Assembly (NCBI GenBank): GCA_964369755.1
Contig: CAYJFY010000010.1
Location: 1-64,000 of the forward strand
From: CAUPWF01 sp964369755
GTDB lineage: Bacteria > Bacillota > Clostridia > Lachnospirales > Lachnospiraceae
Direction of reading: 5' to 3'
Length of the DNA: 64,000 nucleotides
Numbering within the stretch: position 1 is the first letter of the stretch; each line of letters begins with the position of its first letter. Shown here one piece after another: positions 46,452 to 55,026 of the stretch. Position numbers and translations under genes: made by a program. The notes below the pieces were generated by a model. The model was not told the origin of the DNA. It saw only the letters and a list, made by a program, of their open reading frames with translations, and searched no databases.

Positions 46452-47600
46452 TCAAGCTAAAAACTCTTGTAAAATCTCACGAATCACAACTTTATTTGGT
46501 ACATCCTCTGTTTTCTTGCCCTCAATCTCATTAATCCACGGATTTTCCTTGATGATTTTATCAATCATCTTCGCCTCTGGTTTATTCCTTCTCTCCTCCT
46601 CCGCTCTCCGACTCTCTTCTAATTTCTGTTCTTCCAGCCGCTTTGCTTCTAGTTTCTCTGCTTCTAGCCGCTCCATTTCTAGCTTCTCCGCTTCAACCCT
46701 CTGCGCCTCTAGGCGCTCTGTTTCTAGCCGTTCTGCCTTTCGTTTCTCTGCTTCTAGCCGCTCCTTTTCCAGCTTCTCTGCCCCTAGCTTCTGCGCTTCT
46801 AATCTCTCCGCTTCAACCCTCTGCACCTCTAGCCGTTCCACTTCTCGCTTCTCTTCTTCAAACTTCTCAACTCCCTGTTTCATCGCCTCGAACTTCTCTA
46901 CCTCGAACTCATCTGCCTTGAACTTCTCTGCCTCAAACTTGTCCAGTCCTACTTTCTCCCGTCCTACTTTCTCTCGTCCTAATTTCTCTTGTTCTGGCTG
47001 AATCACAGTCGGGTCTTCTCCCACACCACCATAGTTCTCTTCTCTCGTTGATACCGTCGTCATCTTTCGATTTCTCACCACCGCCTTCGCATAGCGATGC
47101 GCACATGTGTTTTGGAGATAGTCCACCATATAGGTTGCTAACGTCTCAATCTTATATTTTTCATCCGACAACACAAAGATTCCCATCAGAATCACTGCAC
47201 TTCCTCCACCGATTGCCGCATAGCGAAATGCCGCCTCTGGTAGTTGCATGTAATAATAGACAAAGGCAACCGTGGCAATAGACAACACCCCAGCAAGAAT
47301 CGCCCATGCGCGTTCCAATCTCCTCCATCCCTGAAGACGAATCCCCAGTAACTGATATTCTCGAATGTGCTTGTCCACGAATACCGGAATATTCTCCACC
47401 TTGTTATTCACCATGCAAGCATGCTCAAACTTCGCCCTCACCAATCGCATAAATCGATGATTACTCTTAGACATATCCTGCGCCGACTTCACCAGACCAT
47501 GCAATGATACACTGACTATTAATTTCGTTACTACCCCTATTCCAAATATCGCAAGCATTACTATATACACTACATTGGAATTCCATATTTGCTCTAACAT
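46452..47600 (-). CDS. membrane protein with a Glu/Arg/Lys single-alpha-helix repeat
   Basis: A 382-aa protein of unknown function. Residues 11-30 (NVVYIVMLAIFGIGVVTKLI) form a first span and about 95-155 two more. A cytoplasmic segment follows, then about 150 residues of repeats with a five-residue period, for example ERLEA, EKLEK, QRVEA and KRLEE. Such i/i+4 Glu-Arg/Lys patterns form rigid single alpha-helices or coiled coils. The C-terminal 45 residues are non-repetitive (MIDKIIKENPWINEIEGKK). AGGAGG precedes the ATG. It is not tied to an operon. Confidence 0.7.
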   Translation of the reverse strand: MLEQIWNSNVVYIVMLAIFGIGVVTKLIVSVSLHGLVKSAQDMSKSNHRFMRLVRAKFEHACMVNNKVENIPVFVDKHIREYQLLGIRLQGWRRLERAWAILAGVLSIATVAFVYYYMQLPEAAFRYAAIGGGSAVILMGIFVLSDEKYKIETLATYMVDYLQNTCAHRYAKAVVRNRKMTTVSTREENYGGVGEDPTVIQPEQEKLGREKVGREKVGLDKFEAEKFKADEFEVEKFEAMKQGVEKFEEEKREVERLEVQRVEAERLEAQKLGAEKLEKERLEAEKRKAERLETERLEAQRVEAEKLEMERLEAEKLEAKRLEEQKLEESRRAEEERRNKPEAKMIDKIIKENPWINEIEGKKTEDVPNKVVIREILQEFLA

Positions 47601-47713
47601 ACTAGAGACCTCCTAACTATTTTTTGTTGAAATCATTATAACTCATTTCCACTAAAAATAGATTGGTAATCGTGCGACAAATCACCTCATTCGCACTCAC
47701 TTTTTCGACAATT

Positions 47714-47761
47714 CCATTTACCTTTCCACTTGCCTTTCCATTTGCTTTTCCACTTGCATTT
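47714..47761. repeat. four-copy 12-bp tandem repeat
   Basis: Units CCATTTACCTTT, CCACTTGCCTTT, CCATTTGCTTTT and CCACTTGCATTT follow one another without gaps. They alternate between CCA-T and CCA-C forms. The repeat lies upstream of the helix-repeat membrane protein. Confidence 0.75.
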
Positions 47762-47949
47762 CAATAAGGATATATTAACCACGTGTCAATTCACCTATTT
47801 TCAATGTCCAAAAACAAGGAACTATATTTTCAATGTGTCCACTGTTATGGGTACATTATAAATTACCCTTTTTGATTCTACTGCTAAATAATTTTCATTT
47901 TAATCCAGACTTACCACCGTGACATTGAGATGGGATAGAATGAAATGCA

Positions 47950-47985
47950 ACGAAAAAGAGTGCACTCTCGCACACTCTTTTTCGT
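47950..47985. terminator. terminator of mtnN
   Basis: A 13-bp stem (ACGAAAAAGAGTG / CACTCTTTTTCGT) with a 10-nt loop, 38 bp past the mtnN stop codon. Confidence 0.85.
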
Positions 47986-48022
47986 ATATTTCTCTCCTGC
48001 CTACACCTTCGGTGACTGGTGA

Positions 48023-48721
48023 CTATAATCGTGCAAAAACCTCTCCCACTAGGTTCACAGTATAGTCAATCGCCCTCTTCTCAAACACTTTGTAATCCAG
48101 TGACGCACTACCATCTGCCTTATCCGAGATACAACGGATAATCACATATGGTACGTTGTTGAGACAGGCCACCTGACCGATCGCTGCCCCCTCCATCTCT
48201 GTACAGAGTGCTTGAAATTCACTCACTATCATCTCTTTTTGCTCTGCGCTCGCCACAAATTGGTCGCCACTTGCAATTCTTCCCACATGGGTTCCTATCT
48301 CTGGATTCACGCATTTATTCGCGTCTCTCACCATCTCAACCAGGTCTTTGTCCGAGGCAAATGCTAGATTCGCCATCCTAGGAATCTGTCCCAGTGGATA
48401 TTCAAACACCGAAACATCCACATCGTGATGCACAGTCTCCGATGCAATCACCATATCACAAATGTTCACCTCATCCGCTAGTGCTCCCGCAATACCAGTA
48501 TTAATCAAAACATCCACACCATACATATCCACCAAGATCTGCGAACATGCCGCTGCGTTTACCTTACCGATCCCACTCTGCACAACCACTGCATCTTTTC
48601 CGAACAATCTTCCCTCATGGAAGGTCATCCCTGCTCGAACACTCGTTACCACATCTTCCATTCTGCCTTTTAGCACCGCTACTTCTTCATCCATAGCTCC
48701 TATCACACCGATAATTTTCAT
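48023..48721 (-). CDS. mtnN: 5'-methylthioadenosine/S-adenosylhomocysteine nucleosidase
   Basis: A 232-aa enzyme that hydrolyses MTA, SAH and 5'-deoxyadenosine to adenine and the thio-sugar. MKIIGVIGAMDEEVAVL, VQSGIGKVNAA, NTGIAGALADEVNICDMVI, CTEMEGAAIGQVA and IRCISDKADGSA include the catalytic Glu and Asp. It recycles by-products of SAM-dependent methylation, polyamine synthesis and radical-SAM reactions. CAGGAG precedes the ATG. Confidence 0.95.
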   Translation of the reverse strand: MKIIGVIGAMDEEVAVLKGRMEDVVTSVRAGMTFHEGRLFGKDAVVVQSGIGKVNAAACSQILVDMYGVDVLINTGIAGALADEVNICDMVIASETVHHDVDVSVFEYPLGQIPRMANLAFASDKDLVEMVRDANKCVNPEIGTHVGRIASGDQFVASAEQKEMIVSEFQALCTEMEGAAIGQVACLNNVPYVIIRCISDKADGSASLDYKVFEKRAIDYTVNLVGEVFARL

Positions 48722-49184
48722 GTTTTTCTACTCCTGTTTTTTTATTTTTTATTAATTCAACTAAAATAACCTTCTCAACATTTCCTGAACCTGCCCCCGT
48801 CGCGCGCCGTCGGAATGCCTGCCCACACCTTCCGTTTACCTCTAGAAAGTAAATTACTCATAGAAAAAATCTCTAGTTTTTGTTATAATAATCTCGTCTC
48901 ATCGCTTCTTCTATCTCGAAGTGTTTGAACTGTATTTCGAATTTCACTTTAGAAAAATCCGATTGTATTCTGGTAATACCCACCAGAATTCTAACTGCCC
49001 CCTCTAGCCCAGAGAACATCAGTGACTATTGTCAGGTCCTTATCTATTAGATTCAGAACAGTTGTGGTGCTGTTGTTGTGGACCCTTTCTACTTTTCATA
49101 TTATTTTTATTGTTATTATGTAAGTCGACAATAGTCACTGATCTTCTCTGGGAGAAGATCGTTCTTTTGTTCCTATCGTCGTAG
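48722..49184. other. intergenic region (463 bp), rich in inverted repeats, no gene
   Basis: No credible reading frame. It contains a hairpin at 48967-48989 (ATTCTGGT / ACCAGAAT, 7-nt loop), the long inverted repeat 49008-49152, and a terminator-like hairpin 49140-49160 (GATCTTCTC / GAGAAGATC). The last may terminate the secreted-protein gene on the minus strand. Base composition around 48790-48830 is more GC-rich than its surroundings. Confidence 0.55.
49008..49152. repeat. 26-bp inverted repeat enclosing 93 bp
   Basis: Arms 49008-49033 and 49127-49152 are reverse complements at 25 of 26 positions. Inside, GGTCC (49035-49039) and GGACC (49080-49084) enclose a further small stem AACAG/CTGTT. 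It could be a MITE-like insertion or a long structured transcript. The right arm also takes part in a terminator-like hairpin with the bases after it. Confidence 0.65.
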
Positions 49185-49673
49185 CTAGTTAATCCAGATA
49201 CCGTCTGTAGAGCCTCTTAATATCTCCAAATCACCTGATGGTGTCTCTACAATATGATTGGTATATACTCGATAGTAGTAATCTGGCGTCACATTAATCG
49301 TCTGAGATGTGGTTACCTTATATGCATTGTATGCTGTTCTGGACCAACTATATACACTCGTCCATCCACTACCGTTGTAACGCTGTACTGATACCGTAAC
49401 CCCCACTGCAGGTAAATCGGTTCTTGCAAAAGTTGTCCCCGTTGCTGCAGCCTTGCCGTTATACGGCATTCCAATAGCTCCTGATCCCGAAAGTAAATAA
49501 TACCCCTTTAGTTGGCTATAGACAATGGTCGATGCCTCACTTTCATGGGTCAATGCTGATCCATCTACCACAATCGCCTTATCCGAGGCCGCCGCCTCCG
49601 ACACTGTTCCCATTCCAAGGCAAAGCCCACATACCATTGCCATAGCCGTCACCACACTACTTAGTTTTCTCAT
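49185..49673 (-). CDS. small secreted protein of unknown function
   Basis: A 162-aa protein with a clear signal peptide (residues 1-28, ending SEAAA). The mature part is rich in Tyr, Thr, Ser and Gly and looks like an all-beta fold: GYYLLSGSGAIG, VTVSVQRYNGSGWTSVYSWS, YYYRVYTNHIVE. It has no cysteines in the mature part and no anchor. It may belong to a small family of secreted clostridial proteins (DUF6147-like), but I am not sure. It is upstream of the long inverted repeat and downstream of a putative anti-sigma gene. Confidence 0.65.
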   Translation of the reverse strand: MRKLSSVVTAMAMVCGLCLGMGTVSEAAASDKAIVVDGSALTHESEASTIVYSQLKGYYLLSGSGAIGMPYNGKAAATGTTFARTDLPAVGVTVSVQRYNGSGWTSVYSWSRTAYNAYKVTTSQTINVTPDYYYRVYTNHIVETPSGDLEILRGSTDGIWIN

Positions 49674-49773
49674 CTCTCCTACCTCCTAAAATATATCCCT
49701 CTATACTAAAGACACGCGAGATGACAAAAACTTACGGCATTTTTCGATAATTTACACATTGTTTTCAATTTGT

Positions 49774-50544
49774 TTACATTTTGTTCACAAAATACATGTT
49801 TTCCAAGATATTTTCTAAGATATCCGTGTCTAATGTTGTTTGAATTCCATAGTATAGATTCCTATATGAGTAGGTTGCGTTCTTCAACCCATTCTCGTAT
49901 TCATCTATTCGAATCTCCACCCCACCATTAACTATATTATAACTGTCTACTATTTTATTCTCTCCCATATCAAAATAAGAAGTTTTATTCAAATTGGAAA
50001 GGATACTATATCTAAGATTTTCTCCCTCGCACACGTAATAAAAATCAACTCTTAAGAAATTAGCAAGCACATCTATCGTATCAAATGTCAATTCATACTC
50101 TGTAGATGTCAACTCCATCACTGGCACCCCTAGCACCTCTTCCGCCAATGCATAAGCTTCTTTTGCATCGTCGGCATGTACCATCATAGTCTCCTCACCC
50201 TCGCTATTAGTCGCTAATCTACTATCGCCCTCATAGTCTTTCTCTGCTTGTTGGAATTTCTTCAACTCATTCCCGACGCTGATTATAGTCATGCTAAAGA
50301 AGAGCCCGATTACGGCTGCGATGATGAAGTAGCTTCTGAGGCGCTTTTTGCGGACGCACTTCAGTCGATCTAGCTCGTCCCATTCATCGCGTTGCTCTTC
50401 GTACTCTTCGATCTGTATTTTTAATTTTTCCCGAATGGAGGCAGGGGCTTTGAGTCCCTTGAGACTTTCGTCTTCTTCCATCTTGTCCACGGATCGTTCT
50501 ACCTCGGGATCCAATTCAAATTTGTCTGACATATAATTCATCAT
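49774..50544 (-). CDS. single-span membrane protein, putative anti-sigma factor
   Basis: A 256-aa protein. A charged cytoplasmic N-terminus of about 72 residues (with LKAPASIREKLKIQIEEYEE) leads to one span (YFIIAAVIGLFFSMTIISV) and an exported C-terminal domain of about 165 residues. This layout, and the nearby ECF sigma factor on the same strand, fit an anti-sigma factor of the DUF4367-like type. The sigma gene (51832-52368) is separated from it by murG on the other strand. No ZAS zinc motif is present. The role is inferred. Confidence 0.5.
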   Translation of the reverse strand: MMNYMSDKFELDPEVERSVDKMEEDESLKGLKAPASIREKLKIQIEEYEEQRDEWDELDRLKCVRKKRLRSYFIIAAVIGLFFSMTIISVGNELKKFQQAEKDYEGDSRLATNSEGEETMMVHADDAKEAYALAEEVLGVPVMELTSTEYELTFDTIDVLANFLRVDFYYVCEGENLRYSILSNLNKTSYFDMGENKIVDSYNIVNGGVEIRIDEYENGLKNATYSYRNLYYGIQTTLDTDILENILENMYFVNKM

Positions 50545-50614
50545 ATTGCTTCCTCTATCTCTTTCTAAACTAACATCTCTAGCCTTGAAAGTGTGCTCCT
50601 TGCATTTTCTTAGC

Positions 50615-50644
50615 TTGACTTTCTTTTATCTATTTTAATATAAT
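50615..50644 (+). promoter_or_regulatory. promoter of murG
   Basis: -35 TTGACT (50615-50620), 18-bp spacer, -10 TATAAT (50639-50644), about 50 bp upstream of the start codon. Confidence 0.7.
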
Positions 50645-50696
50645 AATACATACATGTACACCCTTTTTAATATATTAACCCAAATGGAGGTTTTTT

Positions 50697-51761
50697 ATGA
50701 AACGAATTCTACTTACTGGCGGCGGTACCGCTGGACACGTAACCCCTCATATGGCATTGGTGCCAAAACTAAAGAAAGCTGGTTACGACATACAATATAT
50801 CGGTTCCTACCATGGAATCGAGAAGACACTCGTCTCTGAGTTGGATCTTCCCTACTATGGAATTGCCTCTGGCAAATTGAGACGCTATTTTAGTCTCCAA
50901 AACTTTACCGATCCCTTCCGTGTACTGAAAGGTTTTTCGCAGGCAAATGCATTGATCAAGGCTCTAAAGCCTGATATCGTGTTCTCAAAAGGGGGATTCG
51001 TTTCGGTTCCTGTGGTCGTGGCAGCGAAACGAAATAAGATTCCTGTCATCATCCATGAATCCGATATGACTCCAGGGCTTGCCAACAAACTCTCCTTCCC
51101 CTTCGCGACGAAGGTTTGTTGCAACTTCCCTGAGACCGTAGCGCACCTCCCTAGCGGCAAGGCGATTGTGACAGGTTGTCCCATCCGAGACGAATTACTC
51201 CAAGGAGATAAATCTGCAGCTCGCAAGCTCTGCAAGTTCACCAAGGATAAACCTGTGGTTTTAATCATCGGTGGAAGTCTTGGCTCCTTGGCCATCAACA
51301 CGGTAATCCGCGCAATTTTACCTGAACTTTTGAAGAAGTTTCAGGTTGTCCACATCTGTGGAACAGGGAAATCCGATTCATCTCTGAATGATGTTCCCGG
51401 GTATGTACAGTTTGAATATGCAAAGGACGAATTAAAAGATTTATTTGCCCTCTCGGACGTTGTAATCTCTCGTGCTGGTGCGAATGTCATCTGCGAATTG
51501 CTGGCATTACGAAAACCAACCCTGTTGATTCCACTTGGACTAAATGCAAGTCGTGGAGATCAGATTCTCAATGCAAAATCCTTCTCCAAACAAGGGTTTA
51601 GTATGATGCTCGATGAAGAGAATATGACCAATGAAGTCCTACTCTCCTCGATTAATCAGCTCTATGATACTCGCGATTCCTACATCCAAGCGATGAGCCA
51701 ATCCGGTTTAGCTAACCCGATCGATACCATATTGGACTTATTCCGAACCCATGAAAAATAA
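50697..51761 (+). CDS. murG: MurG-type N-acetylglucosaminyltransferase
   Basis: A 354-aa GT28 glycosyltransferase that adds GlcNAc to lipid I, making lipid II for peptidoglycan. GGGTAGHVTPHMAL is the N-terminal glycine-rich loop. FSKGGFVSVPV, HESDMTPGLANK, GGSLGSLAIN and SRAGANVICELLALRKP form the expected donor and acceptor sites. It is monocistronic and not in a dcw cluster. GGAGG precedes the ATG. It lies antisense between a sigma factor gene and the putative anti-sigma gene. Confidence 0.93.
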   Translation: MKRILLTGGGTAGHVTPHMALVPKLKKAGYDIQYIGSYHGIEKTLVSELDLPYYGIASGKLRRYFSLQNFTDPFRVLKGFSQANALIKALKPDIVFSKGGFVSVPVVVAAKRNKIPVIIHESDMTPGLANKLSFPFATKVCCNFPETVAHLPSGKAIVTGCPIRDELLQGDKSAARKLCKFTKDKPVVLIIGGSLGSLAINTVIRAILPELLKKFQVVHICGTGKSDSSLNDVPGYVQFEYAKDELKDLFALSDVVISRAGANVICELLALRKPTLLIPLGLNASRGDQILNAKSFSKQGFSMMLDEENMTNEVLLSSINQLYDTRDSYIQAMSQSGLANPIDTILDLFRTHEK

Positions 51762-51792
51762 ATCTCTTTGTGCTGTTGCGTTGCATTCACGA

Positions 51793-51819
51793 AAACAGGT
51801 GTCGATACGACACCTGTTT
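51793..51819. terminator. bidirectional terminator between murG and the sigma factor gene
   Basis: A perfect 12-bp stem (AAACAGGTGTCG / CGACACCTGTTT) with a 3-nt loop, shared by the two convergent genes. Confidence 0.85.
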
Positions 51820-51831
51820 ATCCAACCCAAC

Positions 51832-52368
51832 TCACACGCCTTTTTGATGTTTCAAGTATGCGATCGCCCATTCTCTGATTCGGTAAATTCTACCGTATAG
51901 TGCTTGCGGTGTTAAATTCAATTCTTCTGCCACCTCTTTTTGACTTCGTTCATGAACAAATACTTCCATGACAATCCAATGCCACAATTCATCTTTCTTC
52001 TTTAACGCCTCCAATAAGTCGTGAACCAAATCCCGTCTTTTCACCAAATCCAACCTCTGAATCAACTTCTCCTCTGGACTAGACTCCAGCCTCGTTTCGT
52101 CGGATTCTAAATTATCTTTCATTTCTTCGTATTTTAGATGTCTTAAGTAATTTAAAATGTAATTTTTCGCCACCTTCATGGCGAAATTCCTGTAGCTGTT
52201 TACTTCTTCCTGATCCCGTATCGCAATATACAATTCCATAAAAGCATGTTGTGTCGCATCTTCTGCAAGCTCACTATCACGCCCCGCATACCATCTACTC
52301 AGTCTGTACACTTCGTCGCTATACTTGTCGTACAGCTCGTCAAATTCAGCATCTTTGTAGTCTGGCAT
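51832..52368 (-). CDS. ECF-type sigma-70 factor
   Basis: A 178-aa sigma factor. Region 2 spans FDELYDKYSDEVYRLSRWYA to NYILNYLRHLK, and region 4 ends RSQKEVAEELNLTPQALYGR, a helix-turn-helix for the -35 element. No region 1 or 3 is present. Its likely partner is the single-span protein at 49774-50544 on the same strand. GAGGAA lies upstream of the ATG. Target genes are unknown. Confidence 0.85.
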   Translation of the reverse strand: MPDYKDAEFDELYDKYSDEVYRLSRWYAGRDSELAEDATQHAFMELYIAIRDQEEVNSYRNFAMKVAKNYILNYLRHLKYEEMKDNLESDETRLESSPEEKLIQRLDLVKRRDLVHDLLEALKKKDELWHWIVMEVFVHERSQKEVAEELNLTPQALYGRIYRIREWAIAYLKHQKGV

Positions 52369-52415
52369 AACTTAGTGTTCCTCTCTTCTACTCTCCTTCT
52401 ATCTGTAAATCATTC

Positions 52416-52826
52416 TTATAATTCAATACTAGATAGAATACTATCTTTTATATCGCTTGTCAATTCCCCAATTTCCCACGAAAAATTCACACTATCTCCC
52501 TCATATCTCGGAATCAAGTGTAAATGGTAGTGAAAAACTGTTTGTCCTGCAACTTTTCCATTATTTTGCAACAAATTGAATCCATTACAATTTAATTTAT
52601 CCGTTAATTCAGACATTATTTTTTTTGCGATTGGCATTATTTTTTCTGCCAATGCATCATCCAATTCATAGAAATCACGATAATGCTCCTTTGGCAATAT
52701 CAAAGTATGCCCCTTGCTCGCTGGACCTAGATCTAGAATCGCACGAAAATCCTCATCTTCATACACGGTTGCAGCTGGTATCTCTCCATTTGCTATTTTG
52801 CAAAATATACAGGTTTCATCCTTCAT
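52416..52826 (-). CDS. HIT-family nucleotide hydrolase
   Basis: A 136-aa histidine-triad protein. The catalytic triad HYHLHLIPRY is intact. The N-terminus CIFCKIANGEIP has the paired cysteines found in bacterial HIT (Hinge/HINT-type) proteins. Such enzymes hydrolyse adenosine phosphoramidates or Ap4A-like nucleotides. AGGTAGGG precedes the ATG. Its stop codon is 47 bp upstream of the sigma factor start on the same strand. Confidence 0.93.
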   Translation of the reverse strand: MKDETCIFCKIANGEIPAATVYEDEDFRAILDLGPASKGHTLILPKEHYRDFYELDDALAEKIMPIAKKIMSELTDKLNCNGFNLLQNNGKVAGQTVFHYHLHLIPRYEGDSVNFSWEIGELTSDIKDSILSSIEL

Positions 52827-53060
52827 GTTATATCCCTACCTTTCGTCTGTTTCACTACTCGTTTTCTCTTAGTATTCTCCCATTGTAGACTGTACTTTTG
52901 TAAAAATCAAGTAGTAAAATGTTCATATTTTAAAGATTTTTGATGCTTTTTCTTTTATTTTGCGCGATAATATGATATCATTTCAAAAGTATTCTAACTT
53001 TTATTTCTTTGCGCAGAAATGAATTATCAAATCAATTTTCAAGGTACGAAAGGAAAAACA

Positions 53061-53834
53061 ATGTTACAAAATATCGACACATCAAGATTAGAAGAGATTC
53101 GAAAGCGGGACCTAGATGCGGCAAAAATAATAGATGACTTACTCGAACATCACCGCATCACACTCACAACCATCAGCCATGAAATTCGCAACCCACTCTC
53201 TTTGGTCTATAGCAAACTCGAATTAATGGAGCTAAAATATCCAGAATTAAAAACCATGAAACACTGGGACTCTCTCGTAGAGGATGTCACTTATATGAAA
53301 CATCTCCTAGAAGAGCTATCCACCTACAACAATGGATCACAACTCAAGATTGCTCGCGTGGATTCCACTGCGTTTTTCAGGAAACTCATTCTATCATTTG
53401 CCATCTCCATCGAGGAGAGCGAAGTGGAATTTGTCTCCCATATTCCAGATCATCTACCCGATTATTATGGTGATGCTTATAAGCTACAGGAAGTATTTAT
53501 GAATTTACTACGAAATGCCTTTGAGGCCCTATACGACTCTCAATCTCCCACGAAAGGGAAGAAGGAGCTAAGATTTTTCACAAGTTATGATAGAGAGAAA
53601 CACTCTATTTATGTCACCATCGCAGACAGCGGCTGTGGGATTGCTCCCGAGAATTTGCCAACCATATTTGAGATGTTTCAGACCTACAAAGCAGGCGGAA
53701 CAGGACTCGGGCTTGCACTGAGCAAACGCATCATAGAAGCCCATGGCGGAAGTATTTCCGTGGAATCCAAGCTACATAAGGGCAGCACCTTCCACATTAC
53801 CTTGCCACTCTCCTCGCGAAACGTTTTGATGTAA
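53061..53834 (+). CDS. sensorless cytoplasmic histidine kinase
   Basis: A 257-aa kinase. The dimerisation and phospho-acceptor helix contains TTISHEIRNP (His40). The catalytic ATP-binding domain has the N box LLRNAFEAL, G1 box DSGCGIAPENLP and G2 box GGTGLGLALSKRIIEAHGG. There is no sensor or membrane domain, as in orphan kinases that feed the sporulation phosphorelay. ATG 53061 has AAAGGA upstream; a longer frame from 53019 lacks a ribosome site. No response regulator is adjacent. Confidence 0.85.
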   Translation: MLQNIDTSRLEEIRKRDLDAAKIIDDLLEHHRITLTTISHEIRNPLSLVYSKLELMELKYPELKTMKHWDSLVEDVTYMKHLLEELSTYNNGSQLKIARVDSTAFFRKLILSFAISIEESEVEFVSHIPDHLPDYYGDAYKLQEVFMNLLRNAFEALYDSQSPTKGKKELRFFTSYDREKHSIYVTIADSGCGIAPENLPTIFEMFQTYKAGGTGLGLALSKRIIEAHGGSISVESKLHKGSTFHITLPLSSRNVLM

Positions 53835-53852
53835 CGCAAATACCATTTCCCT

Positions 53853-54530
53853 TTATAAAAAATCCATCCAATCCTCGTCTTGATCTGGTTTCTTTCTACG
53901 CTTCCAGATCTGGGCGAGCCTTGGCTCTCGGATGGTGTCCCGCAGTTTTTGCAAGGGCTGTTCCACCTTCTCGACCTCTTCCTCTCCCGCCACACTCTCA
54001 CATTGTCCTTTATCTTTCAACAACTCCCTTAGATTATATCTTTCCTCCATGGTAACTTTATGTAATTCACATGCCATGACCACACACTTTGTATCTCCAT
54101 AATCCACCGCCTTAATAAAATACTCTGTCAATCCATGAAACGTAATCGTAAGCTTTGACTCTTGACTTGGCAGATAACAAAACTGATAGTCTGCATCTCG
54201 CAAAAATATATACATGGGATCTAGTACAATTCGATTAATATCGAGCATGTACTTTCTCATCTCTTCTAGCACCGCGAACAACTGCCCGAGAAACACCCTT
54301 AGATTTTTCTCCGTGATCGGCTCTTTCTCGAACCGCTCCTTCATGGAGGGCAACCCACTAATATCATAGGAATATTGACTCTTTTGATCCACACCCCAAC
54401 CTTGTACTTTTAACAAGCCAGGAATCTGATTCTCCCGAATCATCGCCAGCTGGTAATCCTCCTGGAACTCACATACTTCTTCGATGACTAATTCTGTATA
54501 GTCTAGTTCATTGTTAATTCTTATATTCAA
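53853..54530 (-). CDS. DUF6382-like protein of the Tad locus
   Basis: A 225-aa soluble protein. It contains LPSMKERFEKEPITEKNLRV, VLEEMRKYMLDINRIVLDP and a MYIFLRDADYQFCYLPSQES stretch, which resemble the DUF6382 domain of clostridial Tad clusters. The last 50 residues are Glu/Lys/Arg-rich and there is no FHA domain. The start is TTG 54530, seven bases after AGGGAGG. It is the last gene of the Tad operon. Function unknown; the pattern is distantly kinase-like. Confidence 0.6.
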   Translation of the reverse strand: MNIRINNELDYTELVIEEVCEFQEDYQLAMIRENQIPGLLKVQGWGVDQKSQYSYDISGLPSMKERFEKEPITEKNLRVFLGQLFAVLEEMRKYMLDINRIVLDPMYIFLRDADYQFCYLPSQESKLTITFHGLTEYFIKAVDYGDTKCVVMACELHKVTMEERYNLRELLKDKGQCESVAGEEEVEKVEQPLQKLRDTIREPRLAQIWKRRKKPDQDEDWMDFL

Positions 54531-54542
54531 TGCTCCACCTCC

Positions 54543-54935
54543 CTAGTTAAACATATTTATTTTCCGTATATCATCCTCATAATGATGATATCGCGTAGTT
54601 TGCACTGCCCAAACATCAAAAAAATTCTCCTCCGCATATAATTCCACCCTAATCTCCTCTCCTGATTCTTCGATTGATATCTCCACATACTCGAATAATA
54701 GCAACTTTTCCCGCGTTTGTTCTTGTCCGTATCTATATAGTTCCTCTATCTCTACCCCCTCTGGTTTCTCCCACTGCTGTCTTGCGATTACAGAGAGCTC
54801 ATATGCCACGCCGTGGATGATATTCTTGTCATGAAAATAAAACCCTCCATAGATTACAACGAGAATCATCCATAAAATCAAGGGTATGATATAGGATGAT
54901 TCTACGGTTAGACTGGCTGACCACTTCTTGTACAT
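54543..54935 (-). CDS. TadE-like pseudopilin
   Basis: A 130-aa protein with the TadE N-terminal signature ASLTVESSYIIPLILWMILV, which carries the conserved glutamate of the prepilin-like segment. The exported part (Glu-rich, about 85 residues) has no recognised domain. ATG 54935 follows AGGGAGG; a GTG ten codons upstream also has GGAGG and cannot be excluded. It is the ninth gene of the Tad operon. Confidence 0.8.
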   Translation of the reverse strand: MYKKWSASLTVESSYIIPLILWMILVVIYGGFYFHDKNIIHGVAYELSVIARQQWEKPEGVEIEELYRYGQEQTREKLLLFEYVEISIEESGEEIRVELYAEENFFDVWAVQTTRYHHYEDDIRKINMFN

Positions 54936-55026
54936 ACTCCTCCCTACGCACCCTTCTCTCTTCACACTTCCTCCTAATCCACTCCTAATCCTTTCTCCGA
55001 TTACTCTTCACCACCATAGATCAATC

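Larger units (their letters stand above)
47601..48022. other. intergenic region (422 bp) without a gene
   Basis: Contains a 12-bp tandem repeat (47714-47761) and the mtnN terminator (47950-47985). No reading frame with a ribosome site was found. The repeat is readable as short peptides in several frames but has no start signal. Confidence 0.6.

Noticed and set aside
46600..46980. CRISPR array
   Set aside because: The repeated DNA has a 15-bp coding periodicity without unique spacers and is explained by the peptide pentads.
46516..47001. Serine-rich 161-codon plus-strand frame
   Set aside because: It is the antisense shadow of the Glu/Arg repeat of the membrane protein gene; such repeats keep the opposite strand open.
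47700..47770. Short KWKG-repeat or MQVEK-type peptide gene on the minus strand
   Set aside because: The 12-bp repeat gives periodic peptides in several frames, but none has a start codon with a ribosome site.
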